Assembly: GCF_008831285.2 (NCBI RefSeq)
Contig: NC_037468.1
Coordinates: forward strand, 518,501-582,500
DNA length: 64,000 nucleotides
Direction of reading: 5' to 3'
From: Nymphaea colorata
Taxonomy: Eukaryota; Streptophyta; Magnoliopsida; Nymphaeales; Nymphaeaceae
Both the position numbers and the translations under genes were made by a program. The notes under the pieces were generated by a model that saw only the letters and a program-made list of their open reading frames with translations, did not search any database and was not told where the DNA came from. Positions 48,801-58,650 of the stretch are shown here, piece by piece; the stretch's first letter is position 1; the number at the start of each line of letters is the position of its first letter.

Positions 48801-50058
48801 AAGACTGTCTTGAAAGGTCAGGACTTTTGATGGAAGGACAGGACCAATTGCAATTGTATGCCATTAGTACTCACCTGACCAAAAATGGAAAGGTCAAGAC
48901 TGTCTTGAAATCAGTACTGACCTTATCAAAAAGGTCAAGACTGTCTTTCAAAGTCAGGACTAACCTTACCAAAAAGATCAAGACTATCTGATCAGGACTG
49001 ATTCTTCTGGTCAAGACTGTATTTCAAGGTCAGGACTGACCTTACCAAAAAGGTCAAGACTGTCTTGAAAGGTCAGGACTGATTCTTCTGGTCAAGACTG
49101 TCTTGAAAGGTCAGGACTGATTATGGAAGGACAGGACCAATTGCAATTGTATGCCATTAGTACTCACCTGACCATACAAGACTCATTTGTATGTCATCAG
49201 TACTCACCTTATCAAAAAGGTCAAGACTGTCTTTCAAAGTCAGGACTGACCTTACCAAAAAGATCAAGACTATCTGATCAGGACTGATTCTTCTGGTCAA
49301 GACTGTATTTCACAGTCAGGACTGACCTTACCAAAAAGATCAAGACTGTCTTGAAAGGTCAGGACTTTTGATGGAAGGACAGGACCAATTGCAATTGTAT
49401 GCCATTAGTACTCACCTGACCAAAAATGGAAAGGTCAAGACTGTCTTGAAAGGTCAGGACTCATTCTTCTTGAAAGGTCAGGACTTGATTGAAAGGTCAA
49501 GACTCATTTGTATGTCATCAGTACTCACCATACCAAACAGGTCAGGACTCACCTTACCATAAAAGACTCATTTGTATGTCCATACCAAACAGGTCAGGAC
49601 TGTCTGGAAAGGTCAAGACTCTGAAAGGTCAGGACTAATGAGAATGATTGAGGAATGACCATCAAGACTCATTTGTATGTCATCAGTACTCACCATACCA
49701 AACAGGTCAGGACTCACCTTACCATAAAAGACTCATTTGTATGTCCATACCAAACAGGTCAGGACTCATTGCAATTCAATGCCATTAGTACTCACTTGAC
49801 AAACAAATGCCATTAGTACTCACTTGACAAACAAATGCCATTAGTACTCACTTGACAAACAAATGCCATTAGTACTCACTTGACAAACAAATGCCATTAG
49901 TACTCACTTGACAAACAAATGCCATTAGTACTCACTGTACAAACAAATGCCATTAGTGCTCACCATACCAACATGAGTACTCACTATACCAAAAAGATGC
50001 CATTTTCCATACAACAAATTGTATGCCTTCCAAAATCCATGACAATTGCAAATTGATG
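45900..50058. repeat. Modular repeat array 6 (two arms in opposite orientation)
   Basis: From 45900 to about 46428 the modules read in the minus orientation. At 46429 the 43-bp leader that also opens array 5 begins, and from there to 50058 the modules read plus. This marks a junction of two elements placed head to head. The segment 47400-48000 closely repeats 39040-39600 of array 5. It ends with the shared terminus containing AAAATCCATGACAATTGCAA. Confidence 0.9.
49781..49960 (+). repeat. Tandem 28-bp repeat within array 6
   Basis: About six head-to-tail copies of the 28-bp unit GCCATTAGTACTCACTTGAC plus AAACAAAT, the last with GTAC in place of TGAC. It is the same unit as in array 5, with a different copy number. 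Confidence 0.9.
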
Positions 50059-50059
50059 A

Positions 50060-50225
50060 GTTCCCTTCTTTCAGAAAGCACGCACTCCTTTAAAAGAATG
50101 GCATTAGTGCAAAGCACACTCGCTGCGCTTTGGCTTTCAAAGAGTGCTTTGTGGGCTTTGCTCGTCAAAATGACGTGACGTTGATCAAAGCACTCGCTTT
50201 TCATTGCGTCAGGGCTTTGCTCGAA
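50060..50225. repeat. Border repeats between array 6 and rps11
   Basis: Border motifs in both orientations (AGAAAGCACGCACTCC, TCAAAGCACTCGCTTTTCA) together with TGACGTGACG lie directly against the 3' end of rps11, whose stop codon is only about 15 bp away. Confidence 0.7.
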
Positions 50226-50239
50226 CCTCATTGTTTGAA

Positions 50240-50752
50240 CTATTTACGACGTTTCCTGGGGAGTCGGCATCCATTATGTGGAAGTTGGGTCACATCGTGG
50301 ATGTACATAATGTTAGATGGCTGTCCTACTCCTTCACTTCGCTTACACTCCGAAAAGGTATAACCTTCTCTCCAGCTCAAGATCACTGCTTTCTTTTTCC
50401 TGAAATAAGTGGATCCTTTCACTTTCATTACAACCGACTTCATCCCCATCTTTCTGGCGGATCGCCCGACATGTTCTGCAGTTGCTTCAGCAGCATACCG
50501 AGAAAGACGAGACCCCCCTTTGATTTCCTCCAAACAACCTGCGGAGGCCCCAGTTTTTTTATTCCCCCTAGCATCCGTCACGGTAACAAAGGTATTGTTG
50601 TGGATCGGTGAGAAATGGACAAAATCTTGGTTTTTCCGCTCAAATTGCTCATCTTCCTCCGAGATGCTCTGTACGAAGTTCATGGATTGGAAACTCCTGC
50701 CCGCAATCTGTTCTTGCTCTACGCGCTCGGCCGTCGTTTTTTCCTGGGGCAT
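50240..50752 (-). CDS. rps11: Mitochondrial ribosomal protein S11
   Basis: The frame encodes uS11. The diagnostic part starts at FVHFSPIHNNTFVTVTD and continues RGNKKTGASAGCLEEIKGGS, RLSRYAAEATAEHVGRSARK, MGMKSVVMKVKGS and the conserved C-terminus DVTQLPHNGCRLPRKRRK. uS11 lies on the platform of the small subunit and contacts the mRNA exit region. The frame is open up to a GTG at 50792-50794 directly after a stop; the first ATG (50750-50752, MPQEKTTAERVEQ) gives 170 residues and is my choice. A later ATG at residue 24 of that protein is also possible. No frameshift is seen. rps11 has been lost from most angiosperm mitochondrial genomes, so its intact presence is informative about the lineage. 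It stands alone on a small island between arrays 6 and 7. Confidence 0.94.
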   Translation of the reverse strand: MPQEKTTAERVEQEQIAGRSFQSMNFVQSISEEDEQFERKNQDFVHFSPIHNNTFVTVTDARGNKKTGASAGCLEEIKGGSRLSRYAAEATAEHVGRSARKMGMKSVVMKVKGSTYFRKKKAVILSWREGYTFSECKRSEGVGQPSNIMYIHDVTQLPHNGCRLPRKRRK

Positions 50753-50794
50753 CGTATGTGAAGGGAAACCACTTGCTCTTCGTAGCGCTCTCAC

Positions 50795-51310
50795 TCATCA
50801 GTCGCTTCTGACATTCATTCCATTTTTGCTTTTCCTCGTTACTTTACTGAGCGTAGCGGGCTCCGCGCCCTTTTAATTAAGACCTCTCTTGCGGAACACC
50901 TAACAGAAGGTTAGATGCTTTGTTCTGTTATAAACTCATCTACAGCTCATTCGGTTCTCAAATGATTGAATAAGAAAGACTGTTTCCAAAGCTCTTGGCC
51001 GAGCTCGCACTGTCTAAGTGCTAGCCCGCCCTTTTCAAAAATTCCAATAAAGAATGTTGGTTCCCCCTGGATTTGAGAATCAATGGAGTCTCTCATCATC
51101 ACGCTTAGTCATCGAGTCATAACGCTTCTCTCTTTTCTAAACGAAACCCTAGCATCTCACGCTTAGAGAGTGTTGCCTGCGAGCGAAGTTGACTACGACG
51201 CCTAACCTAAAAGCGAGTGTAGACTCTGAGCCTACTGCGTGCTATGCAAGCTGTAACTGCAAGCAGGATACAACGTCCATACGTCAGGTACATGTGCTAT
51301 GCTATGTCGA
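50795..51310. other. Spacer upstream of rps11, no recognised gene
   Basis: No gene recognised. A segment at about 51230-51255 (GCCTACTGCGTGCTATGCAA) recurs at about 63437-63460, a short dispersed repeat outside the array family. Confidence 0.5.
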
Positions 51311-51477
51311 AAGCGGTACAAAGCACTCGCAAAGCGAAGCTTCAGGGAAAAGCGAAGCTCTGACGGAAATGGCTTTCAATCTGATCTTGAAGGAAAATGG
51401 AATTGTTGAAGCTTCTGAAGGTCAGATAAGTCAGATAAGGCCAGAGCAAAGTCAGCAAAGCCTTCTTTTGAAGCTTT
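51311..51477. repeat. Border repeat, left flank of array 7
   Basis: This contains AAAGCACTCGCAAAGCGAAG and a mirror GAAGCTTCAGGGAAAAGCGAAGC-type segment, followed by a stretch with ATCTGATCTTGAAGGAAAAT. The inverse of that stretch occurs on the right flank of array 5 near 44550-44620. Confidence 0.7.
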
Positions 51478-52690
51478 TTGTCAGAGTCAGCACTAATGGC
51501 ATACAATTGCAATTTTGGTATGGTCAGCACTTGTCAGGATTTGTCTGACCTGAATCAGTGACCTTCCGGTCAGGACTCATTTCTTGAAAGGTGAGGACTG
51601 TTTTGAAAGGTCAGGACTTTCCGGTCAAGACTCATTTGTATGTCATCAGTACTCACCTTTTTTGAAAGATCAAGACTATCTTGAAAGATCAGGACTGATT
51701 CTTCTTGAAAGGTCAAGACTGTATTTCACAGTCAGGACTGACCTTATCAAAAAGGTCAAGACTGTCTTTCACAGTCAGGACTAACCTTACCAAAAAGGTC
51801 AAGACTGTCTTGAAAGGTCAGGACTGATTCTTCTGGTCAAGACTGTCTTGAAAGGTCAGGACTGATTTTTCTTGAAAGGTCAAGACTGTCTTGAAATCAG
51901 TACTGACCTTATCAAAAAGGTCAAGACTGTCTTTCACAGTCAGGACTAACCTGACCAAAAAGGTCAAGACTGTCTTGAAAGGTCAGGACTTTTGATGGAA
52001 GGACAGGACCAATTGCAATTGTATGCCATTAGTACTCACCTGACCAAAAATGGAAAGGTCAAGACTGTCTTGAAAGGTCAGGACTCATTCTTCTTGAAAG
52101 GTCAGGACTGTCTGGAAAGGTCAAGACTCATTTGTATGTCATCAGTACTCACCTTATCAAAAAGGTCAAGACTGTCTTTCAAAGTCAGGACTAACCTTAC
52201 CAAAAAGATCAAGACTATCTGATCAGGACTGATTCTTCTGGTCAAGACTGTCTTTCACAGTCAGGACTGACCTTATCAAAAAGGTCAAGACTGTCTTTCA
52301 AAGTCAGGACTAACCTGACCAAAAAGGTCAAGACTGTCTTGAAAGGTCAGGACTTTTGATGGAAGGACAGGACCAATTGCAATTGTATGCCATTAGTACT
52401 CACCTGACCAAAAATGGAAAGGTTAAGACTGTCTTGAAAGGTCAGGACTGATTCTTCTTGAAAGATGAAGACTCATTGCAATTGTATGCCATTAGTACTC
52501 ACTGTACAAACAAATGCCATTAGTACTCACTTGACAAACAAATGCCATTAGTATAGTACTCACTGTACAAACAAATGCCATTAGTGCTCACCATACCAAC
52601 ATGAGTACTCACTATACCAAAAAGATGCCATTTTCCATACAACAAATTGTATGCCTTCCAAAATCCATGACAATTGCAAATTGATGTTCC
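51478..52690 (+). repeat. Modular repeat array 7 (plus orientation)
   Basis: About 1.2 kb with both ends preserved. The entry shares TATGGTCAGCACTTGTCAGG and ATTTGTCTGACCTGAATCAG with the turning point of array 1 and, inverted, with the end of array 8. The exit carries CAACAAATTGTATGCCTTCC. This is the most compact copy with both conserved termini and may be the best guide to the complete element. Confidence 0.9.
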
Positions 52691-52860
52691 AACCAAAAGC
52701 TTTGAATGCTTCGCTTTGGCTCTATTCATGAGCCACTTTGATGAAATGCAAAGCAAAGTCATGTACGCTGACATGTGCGCTGACCTTGACTTTGAAAATG
52801 GCTCGTGACGTGACGTGATTGCACAAAGCACTCGCTTTTCAGTGCTCATTACGTTTGGTT
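52691..52860. repeat. Border repeat, right flank of array 7
   Basis: Reverse complement of the left flank of array 1 (about 8470-8605), including CATGAGCCACTTTGATGAAA and CAAAGCACTCGC. Confidence 0.8.
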
Positions 52861-53339
52861 GCTTTCAAACGGAGTCAACAGTCAGCGTAGTTTGATAATA
52901 ACTGCGAAGCAAGCCTACATAGGTTGGCTCCCGACCTTCCTTGTTGGAAAGAAACCAGTTGGTGCTTGATTTTGGAGGAAAACCCGGCATGCCGCAAAGG
53001 GGCTGACTCTGATTCTCGATTACCGTGCCGCCTGGTTTGCGTTGCTCGGCCAAAAGAAGAAGAAATGTGCTGTGGTGGGAGCGTCCTTACTTCACTTAAG
53101 TGGTAGCAGACCTCTTGTCTTCTGTGATAGAGCAACCAACCCGTGCTGCAGGGATGGGAGGATGGAGTGGAAGTTCAGTGGGAGGAAGGGAAGTGCGGGC
53201 CGGCCCCCCGTGCTTGTTGCAACTGCGAGATACGGCCTGGTCACCAGAACCTCCACCGTCTACCCATTCCATCCATCCACTCTGTCGATCCGATTCGTTC
53301 TTTTCTATAGATAACGCAAGAGAGAACTTATGACCTCGC
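52861..53339. other. Spacer next to trnS, no recognised gene
   Basis: No gene recognised. Overlapping frames on both strands (for example 53042-53314) show no motif. Confidence 0.5.
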
Positions 53340-53425
53340 GGATGGAGAGGGATTCGAACCCCCGGTATTCCTATCAATACTTCGGTTTTCAAGACCGACT
53401 CTTTCAACCGCTCAGACATCCATCC
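53340..53425 (-). tRNA. trnS-UGA: tRNA-Ser(UGA)
   Basis: The minus strand folds as a class II serine tRNA of 86 nt. The acceptor stem GGATGGA pairs with TCCATCC, and the D-arm contains GAGCGGTTGAAAGA. The anticodon stem-loop is TCGGT-CTTGAAA-ACCGA with anticodon TGA at 53389-53391. A long variable arm pairs GTATT with AATAC, and the T-arm reads GGGGGTTCGAATCCCTC. All stems are paired and the CCA is not encoded. It decodes UCN serine codons and is a standard gene of angiosperm mitochondria. It lies in a small single-copy island between arrays 7 and 8. Confidence 0.97.
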
Positions 53426-53754
53426 CTTCGCGCTTCGCCCTATCTATAGGAAGCGCGCGCTGGCAGGCAGGGGTTATCTATTTCGCTACGCTTGCTTTCG
53501 CCTATCGGCGGACTCTATTGCCTGCCTCTATTGGTTAGCGACACTTTTTTCCTATTGGTATGTTGGGGTACTTGCTACGCTTCGCTTGTTTCTATATGAT
53601 AATATGCACCTTGGTCTCTGTGCTCCCTGCGGGCAATGGTTTAGCAAGAGAGTGAAGAACGAACGATCCTCCGAGTGATGGAGTCCGACTCAAGCGAGTG
53701 AGTGAAAGGGGCGTGGCAAGAGAGTGAGTTCGACTCGCGAACGATCAGCAAGTG
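53426..53754. other. Spacer between trnS and array 8
   Basis: No gene recognised. A segment AGAGTGA...GAACGAACGATC is imperfectly duplicated near 53650 and 53720. Confidence 0.45.
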
Positions 53755-53885
53755 AAAAAGCCCTCGCAACTTTCAATGAGAATTGCGTTAGGGAACGTCA
53801 CGAGCAAAGCCCTACGCTTTGCGAGTGCTTTGTGCAATTGAAAGGTAAAGGTCAGCACACATTTGAAGGATGTGCTTATGAAAAG
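53755..53885. repeat. Border repeat, left flank of array 8
   Basis: This contains CCCTACGCTTTGCGAGTGCT and continues into ATCAAGGTTTGATGG, the reverse complement of the right flank of array 1. Confidence 0.75.
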
Positions 53886-56800
53886 CTTTTGGTTGTTTCA
53901 GGACATCAAGGTTTGATGGAAAATTATGGAAAGGAAAGGATCAATTGTCATTGTATGCCATTATCCATCAAAAAAAGGAGATGCCATTATCCATCAACCA
54001 ATTTGGATGGATTTTGGTATGGTCAGCACTCATGACATTTGTTTGTACAGTGAGTACTAATGGCATATGGAAAGTACTAATGGCATTTGTTTGCACAGTG
54101 AGTACTAATGGCATTTGTTTGTCAAGTGAGTACTAATGGCATTTGTTTGTCAAGTGAGTACTAATGGCATTGAATTGCAATGAGTCCTGACCTTTCCAGA
54201 AGAATGAGTCCTGACCTTTCAAGACAGTCTTGACCTTTCCATTTTTGGTCAGGTGAGTACTAATGGCATACAATTGCAATTGGTCCTGTCCTTCCATCAA
54301 AAGTCCTGACCTTTCAAGACAGTCTTGATCTTTTTGGTAAGGTCAGTCCTGACTGTGAAAGACAGTCTTGACCAGAAGAATCAGTCCTGATCAGATAGTC
54401 TTGATCTTTTTGGTAAGGTTAGTCCTGACTTTGAAAGACAGTCTTGACCTTTTTGATAAGGTGAGTACTGATGACATACAAATGAGTCTTGACCTTTCAA
54501 GAAGAATCAGTCCTGACCTTTCAAGACAGTATTGACCTTTCAAGAAGAATCAGTCCTGACCTTTCAAGACAGTCTTGATCTTTTTGGTAAGGTCAGTCCT
54601 GACTGTGAAATACAGTCTTGACCAGAAGAATCAGTCCTGATCAGATAGTCTTGATCTTTTTGGTAAGGTTAGTCCTGACTTTGAAAGACAGTCTTGACCT
54701 TTTTGATAAGGTGAGTACTGATGACATACAAATGAGTCTTGTATGGTCAGGTGAGTACTAATGGCATACAATTGCAATTGGTCCTGTCCTTCCATAATCA
54801 GTCCTGACCTTTCAAGACAGTCTTGACCAGAAGAATCAGTCCTGACCTTTCAAGACAGTCTTGACCTTTTTGGTAAGGTCAGTCCTGACCTTGAAATACA
54901 GTCTTGACCAGAAGAATCAGTCCTGATCTTTCAAGATAGTCTTGATCTTTCAAAAAAGGTCAGTACTGATTTCAAGACAGTCTTGACCTTTCAAGAAAAA
55001 TCAGTCCTGACCTTTCAAGACAGTCTTGACCTTTCCAGAAGAATCAGTCCTGACCTTTCAAGACAGTCTTGACCTTTTTGGTAAGGTTAGTCCTGACTTT
55101 GAAAGACAGTCTTGACCTTTTTGATAAGGTCAGTCCTGACTTTGAAAGACAGTCTTGACCTTTTTGATAAGGTGAGTACTGATGACATACAAATGAGTCT
55201 TGACCTTTCAAGACAGTCCTCACCTGTTTTGGTATGGTGAGTACTCATTGTTGATGGAAAATGGCATATAATGACAATGAGTTCTGACTTTTCCTCAATC
55301 ATTCTCATTAGTCCTGACCTTTCAGAGTCTTGACCTTTCCAGAAGAATCAGTCCTGACCTTTCAAGACAGTCTTGACCTTTTTGGTAAGGTCAGTCCTGA
55401 CTGTGAAATACAGTCTTGACCTTTTTGATAAGGTGAGTACTAATGGCATACAATTGCAATTGGTCCTGTCCTTCCATAATCAGTCCTGACCTTTCAAGAA
55501 GAATGAGTCCTGACCTTTCAAGACAGTCTTGACCTTTCAAGAAGAATCAGTCCTGACCTTTCAAGACAGTCTTGACCTTTTTGGTAAGGTTAGTCCTGAC
55601 TTTGAAAGACAGTCTTGACCTTTTTGATAAGGTCAGTACTGATTTCAAGACAGTCTTGACCTTTCAAGAAAAATCAGTCCTGACCTGTCAAGACAGTCTT
55701 GACCTTTTTGGTAAGGTCAGTCCTGACTGTGAAATACAGTCTTGACCTTTTTGATAAGGTGAGTACTGATGACATACAAATGAGTCTTGACCTTTCCAGA
55801 CAGTCCTGACCTTTCAAGAAGAATGAGTCCTGACCTTTCAAGACAGTCTTGACCTTTCAAGAAGAATCAGTCCTGACCTTTCAAGACAGTATTGACCTTT
55901 TTGGTAAGGTTAGTCCTGACTTTGAAATACAGTATTGACCTTTTTGATAAGGTCAGTACTGATTTCAAGACAGTCTTGACCTTTCAAGAAAAATCAGTCC
56001 TGACCTTTCAAGACAGTCTTGACCTTTTTGGTAAGGTCAGTCCTGACTTTGAAATACAGTATTGACCTTTCAAGAAGAATCAGTCCTGATCTTTCAAGAT
56101 AGTCTTGATCTTTCAAAAAAGGTGAGTACTGATGACATACAAATGAGTCTTGTATGGTCAGGTGAGTACTAATGGCATACAATTGCAATTGGTCCTGTCC
56201 TTCCATAATCAGTCCTGACCTTTCTATAATGAGTCTTCACCTTTTTGGTATGGTGAGTACTGATGACATACAAATGAGTCTTGATGGTCATTCCTCAATC
56301 ATTCTCATTAGTCCTGACCTTTCAGAGTCTTGACCTTTCAAGAAGAATCAGTCCTGACCTTTCAAGACAGTCTTGACCTTTTTGGTAAGGTCAGTCCTGA
56401 CTTTGAAAGACAGTCTTGACCTTTTTGATAAGGTGAGTACTAATGGCATACAATTGCAATTGGTCCTGTCCTTCCATAATCAGTCCTGACCTTTCAAGAA
56501 GAATGAGTCCTGACCTTTCAAGACAGTCTTGACCTTTCAAGAAGAATCAGTCCTGACCTTTCAAGACAGTCTTGACCTTTTTGGTAAGGTCAGTCCTGAC
56601 CTTGAAATACAGTCTTGACCAGAAGAATCAGTCCTGATCAGATAGTCTTGATCTTTTTGGTAAGGTTAGTCCTGACTTTGAAAGACAGTCTTGACCTTTT
56701 TGATAAGGTCAGTACTGATTTCAAGACAGTCTTGACCTTTCCATTTTTGGTCAGGTGAGTACTAATGGCATACAATTGCAATTGGTCCTGTCCTTCCATC

Positions 56801-58470
56801 AAAAGTCCTGACCTTTCAAGACAGTCTTGACCTTTTTGGTAAGGTCAGTCCTGACTGTGAAAGACAGTCTTGACCAGAAGAATCAGTCCTGATCAGATAG
56901 TCTTGATCTTTTTGGTAAGGTTAGTCCTGACTTTGAAAGACAGTCTTGACCTTTTTGATAAGGTGAGTACTGATGACATACAAATGAGTCTTGACCTTTC
57001 AAGACAGTCCTCACCTTCCTGACTTTTCCATAATGAGTCCTGACCTTTCAAGAAGAATCAGTCCTGACCTTTCAAGACAGTCTTGACCTTTTTGGTAAGG
57101 TCAGTCCTGACTGTGAAATACAGTATTGACCAGAAGAATCAGTCCTGATCAGATAGTCTTGATCTTTTTGGTAAGGTTAGTCCTGACTGTGAAAGACAGT
57201 CTTGACCTTTTTGATAAGGTGAGTACTGATGACATACAAATGAGTCTTGATGGTCATTCCTCAATCATTCTCATTAGTCCTGACCTTTCAGAGTCTTGAC
57301 CTTTCAAGAAGAATCAGTCCTGACCTTTCAAGACAGTCTTGACCTTTCAAGAAGAATCAGTCCTGACCTTTCAAGACAGTCTTGACCTTTTTGGTAAGGT
57401 TAGTCCTGACTGTGAAAGACAGTCTTGACCTTTTTGATAAGGTCAGTCCTGACTTTGAAAGACAGTCTTGACCTTTTTGATAAGGTGAGTACTAATGGCA
57501 TACAATTGCAATTGGTCCTGTCCTTCCATAATCAGTCCTGACCTTTCAAGAAGAATGAGTCCTGACCTTTCAAGACAGTCTTGACCTTTCCATTTTTGGT
57601 CAGGTGAGTACTAATGGCATACAATTGCAATTGGTCCTGTCCTTCCATCAAAAGTCCTGACCTTTCAAGACAGTCTTGATCTTTTTGGTAAGGTCAGTCC
57701 TGACTGTGAAATACAGTCTTGACCAGAAGAATCAGTCCTGATCAGATAGTCTTGATCTTTTTGGTAAGGTTAGTCCTGACTGTGAAAGACAGTCTTGACC
57801 TTTTTGATAAGGTGAGTACTGATGACATACAAATGAGTCTTGTATGGTCAGGTGAGTACTAATGGCATACAATTGCAATTGGTCCTGTCCTTCCATAATC
57901 AGTCCTGACCTTTCAAGACAGTCTTGACCAGAAGAATCAGTCCTGACCTTTCAAGACAGTCTTGACCTTTTTGGTAAGGTCAGTCCTGACCTTGAAATAC
58001 AGTCTTGACCAGAAGAATCAGTCCTGATCTTTCAAGATAGTCTTGATCTTTCAAAAAAGGTCAGTACTGATTTCAAGACAGTCTTGACCTTTCAAGAAAA
58101 ATCAGTCCTGACCTTTCAAGACAGTCTTGACCAGAAGAATCAGTCCTGACCTTTCAAGACAGTCTTGACCTTTTTGGTAAGGTTAGTCCTGACTGTGAAA
58201 GACAGTCTTGACCTTTTTGATAAGGTCAGTCCTGACTGTGAAATACAGTCTTGACCAGAAGAATCAGTCCTGATCTTTCAAGATAGTCTTGATCTTTCAA
58301 AAAAGGTGAGTACTGATGACATACAAATGAGTCTTGACCTTTCAATCAAGTCCTCACCTTTCAAGAAATGAGTCCTGACCTTTCCATAAGGTCACTGATT
58401 CAGGTCAGACAAATCCTGACAAGTGCTGACCATATCACAAATTGAATTGTATGCCGCTGACCCTGACAAA
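53886..58470 (-). repeat. Modular repeat array 8 (minus orientation)
   Basis: About 4.6 kb reading throughout in the orientation opposite to arrays 2-5 and 7. Typical units are AGTCCTGACCTTTCAAGACA, GTCTTGACCTTTTTGGTAAG, GTGAGTACTGATGACATACA and TAATGGCATACAATTGCAAT. The right end (58380-58470) is the reverse complement of part of the turning point of array 1, with CATATCACAAATTGAATTGT. Because it is inverted relative to the others, it can pair with them as large inverted repeats. Confidence 0.92.
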
Positions 58471-58489
58471 AGAGTGAATCTCATTTTGT

Positions 58490-58650
58490 CTGAAATTGAG
58501 TGCTTTGTGCAATTAACAAGAGGGCTTTGTTCTGACGTGACGTGACTTTCAGCAATTTGAAGTTGCGAGTGCTTTGTGGGCTTTGCACGTCTGATAGTCA
58601 AAGCACTCGCAAAGCGTAGGGCTTTGCTCATGACGTGACATGACGTTAGG
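58490..58650. repeat. Border repeats, right flank of array 8
   Basis: Border motifs in both orientations (GAAGTTGCGAGTGCTTTGTG and AAAGCACTCGCAAAGCGTAG) together with TGACGTGACGTGAC-like segments. Confidence 0.75.

Noticed and set aside
43612..49960. CRISPR array
   Set aside because: The 28-bp units are directly adjacent with no unique spacers, and no cas-like gene is present; the context is an organelle genome.
50753..50794. Extension of rps11 to the GTG at 50792-50794
   Set aside because: The frame is open to this codon, but an ATG 42 bp downstream is available and the extension has no resemblance to the family; kept only as an alternative.
8606..58470. Dozens of open frames of 60-100 codons inside the arrays, many sharing peptides such as CHQYSPYQ or KRSRLSFKV
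   Set aside because: They follow from the repeat sequence itself: the same modules are open in several frames and on both strands, and the 43-bp unit is not a multiple of three, so the frame drifts between copies. No start context or gene family supports them.
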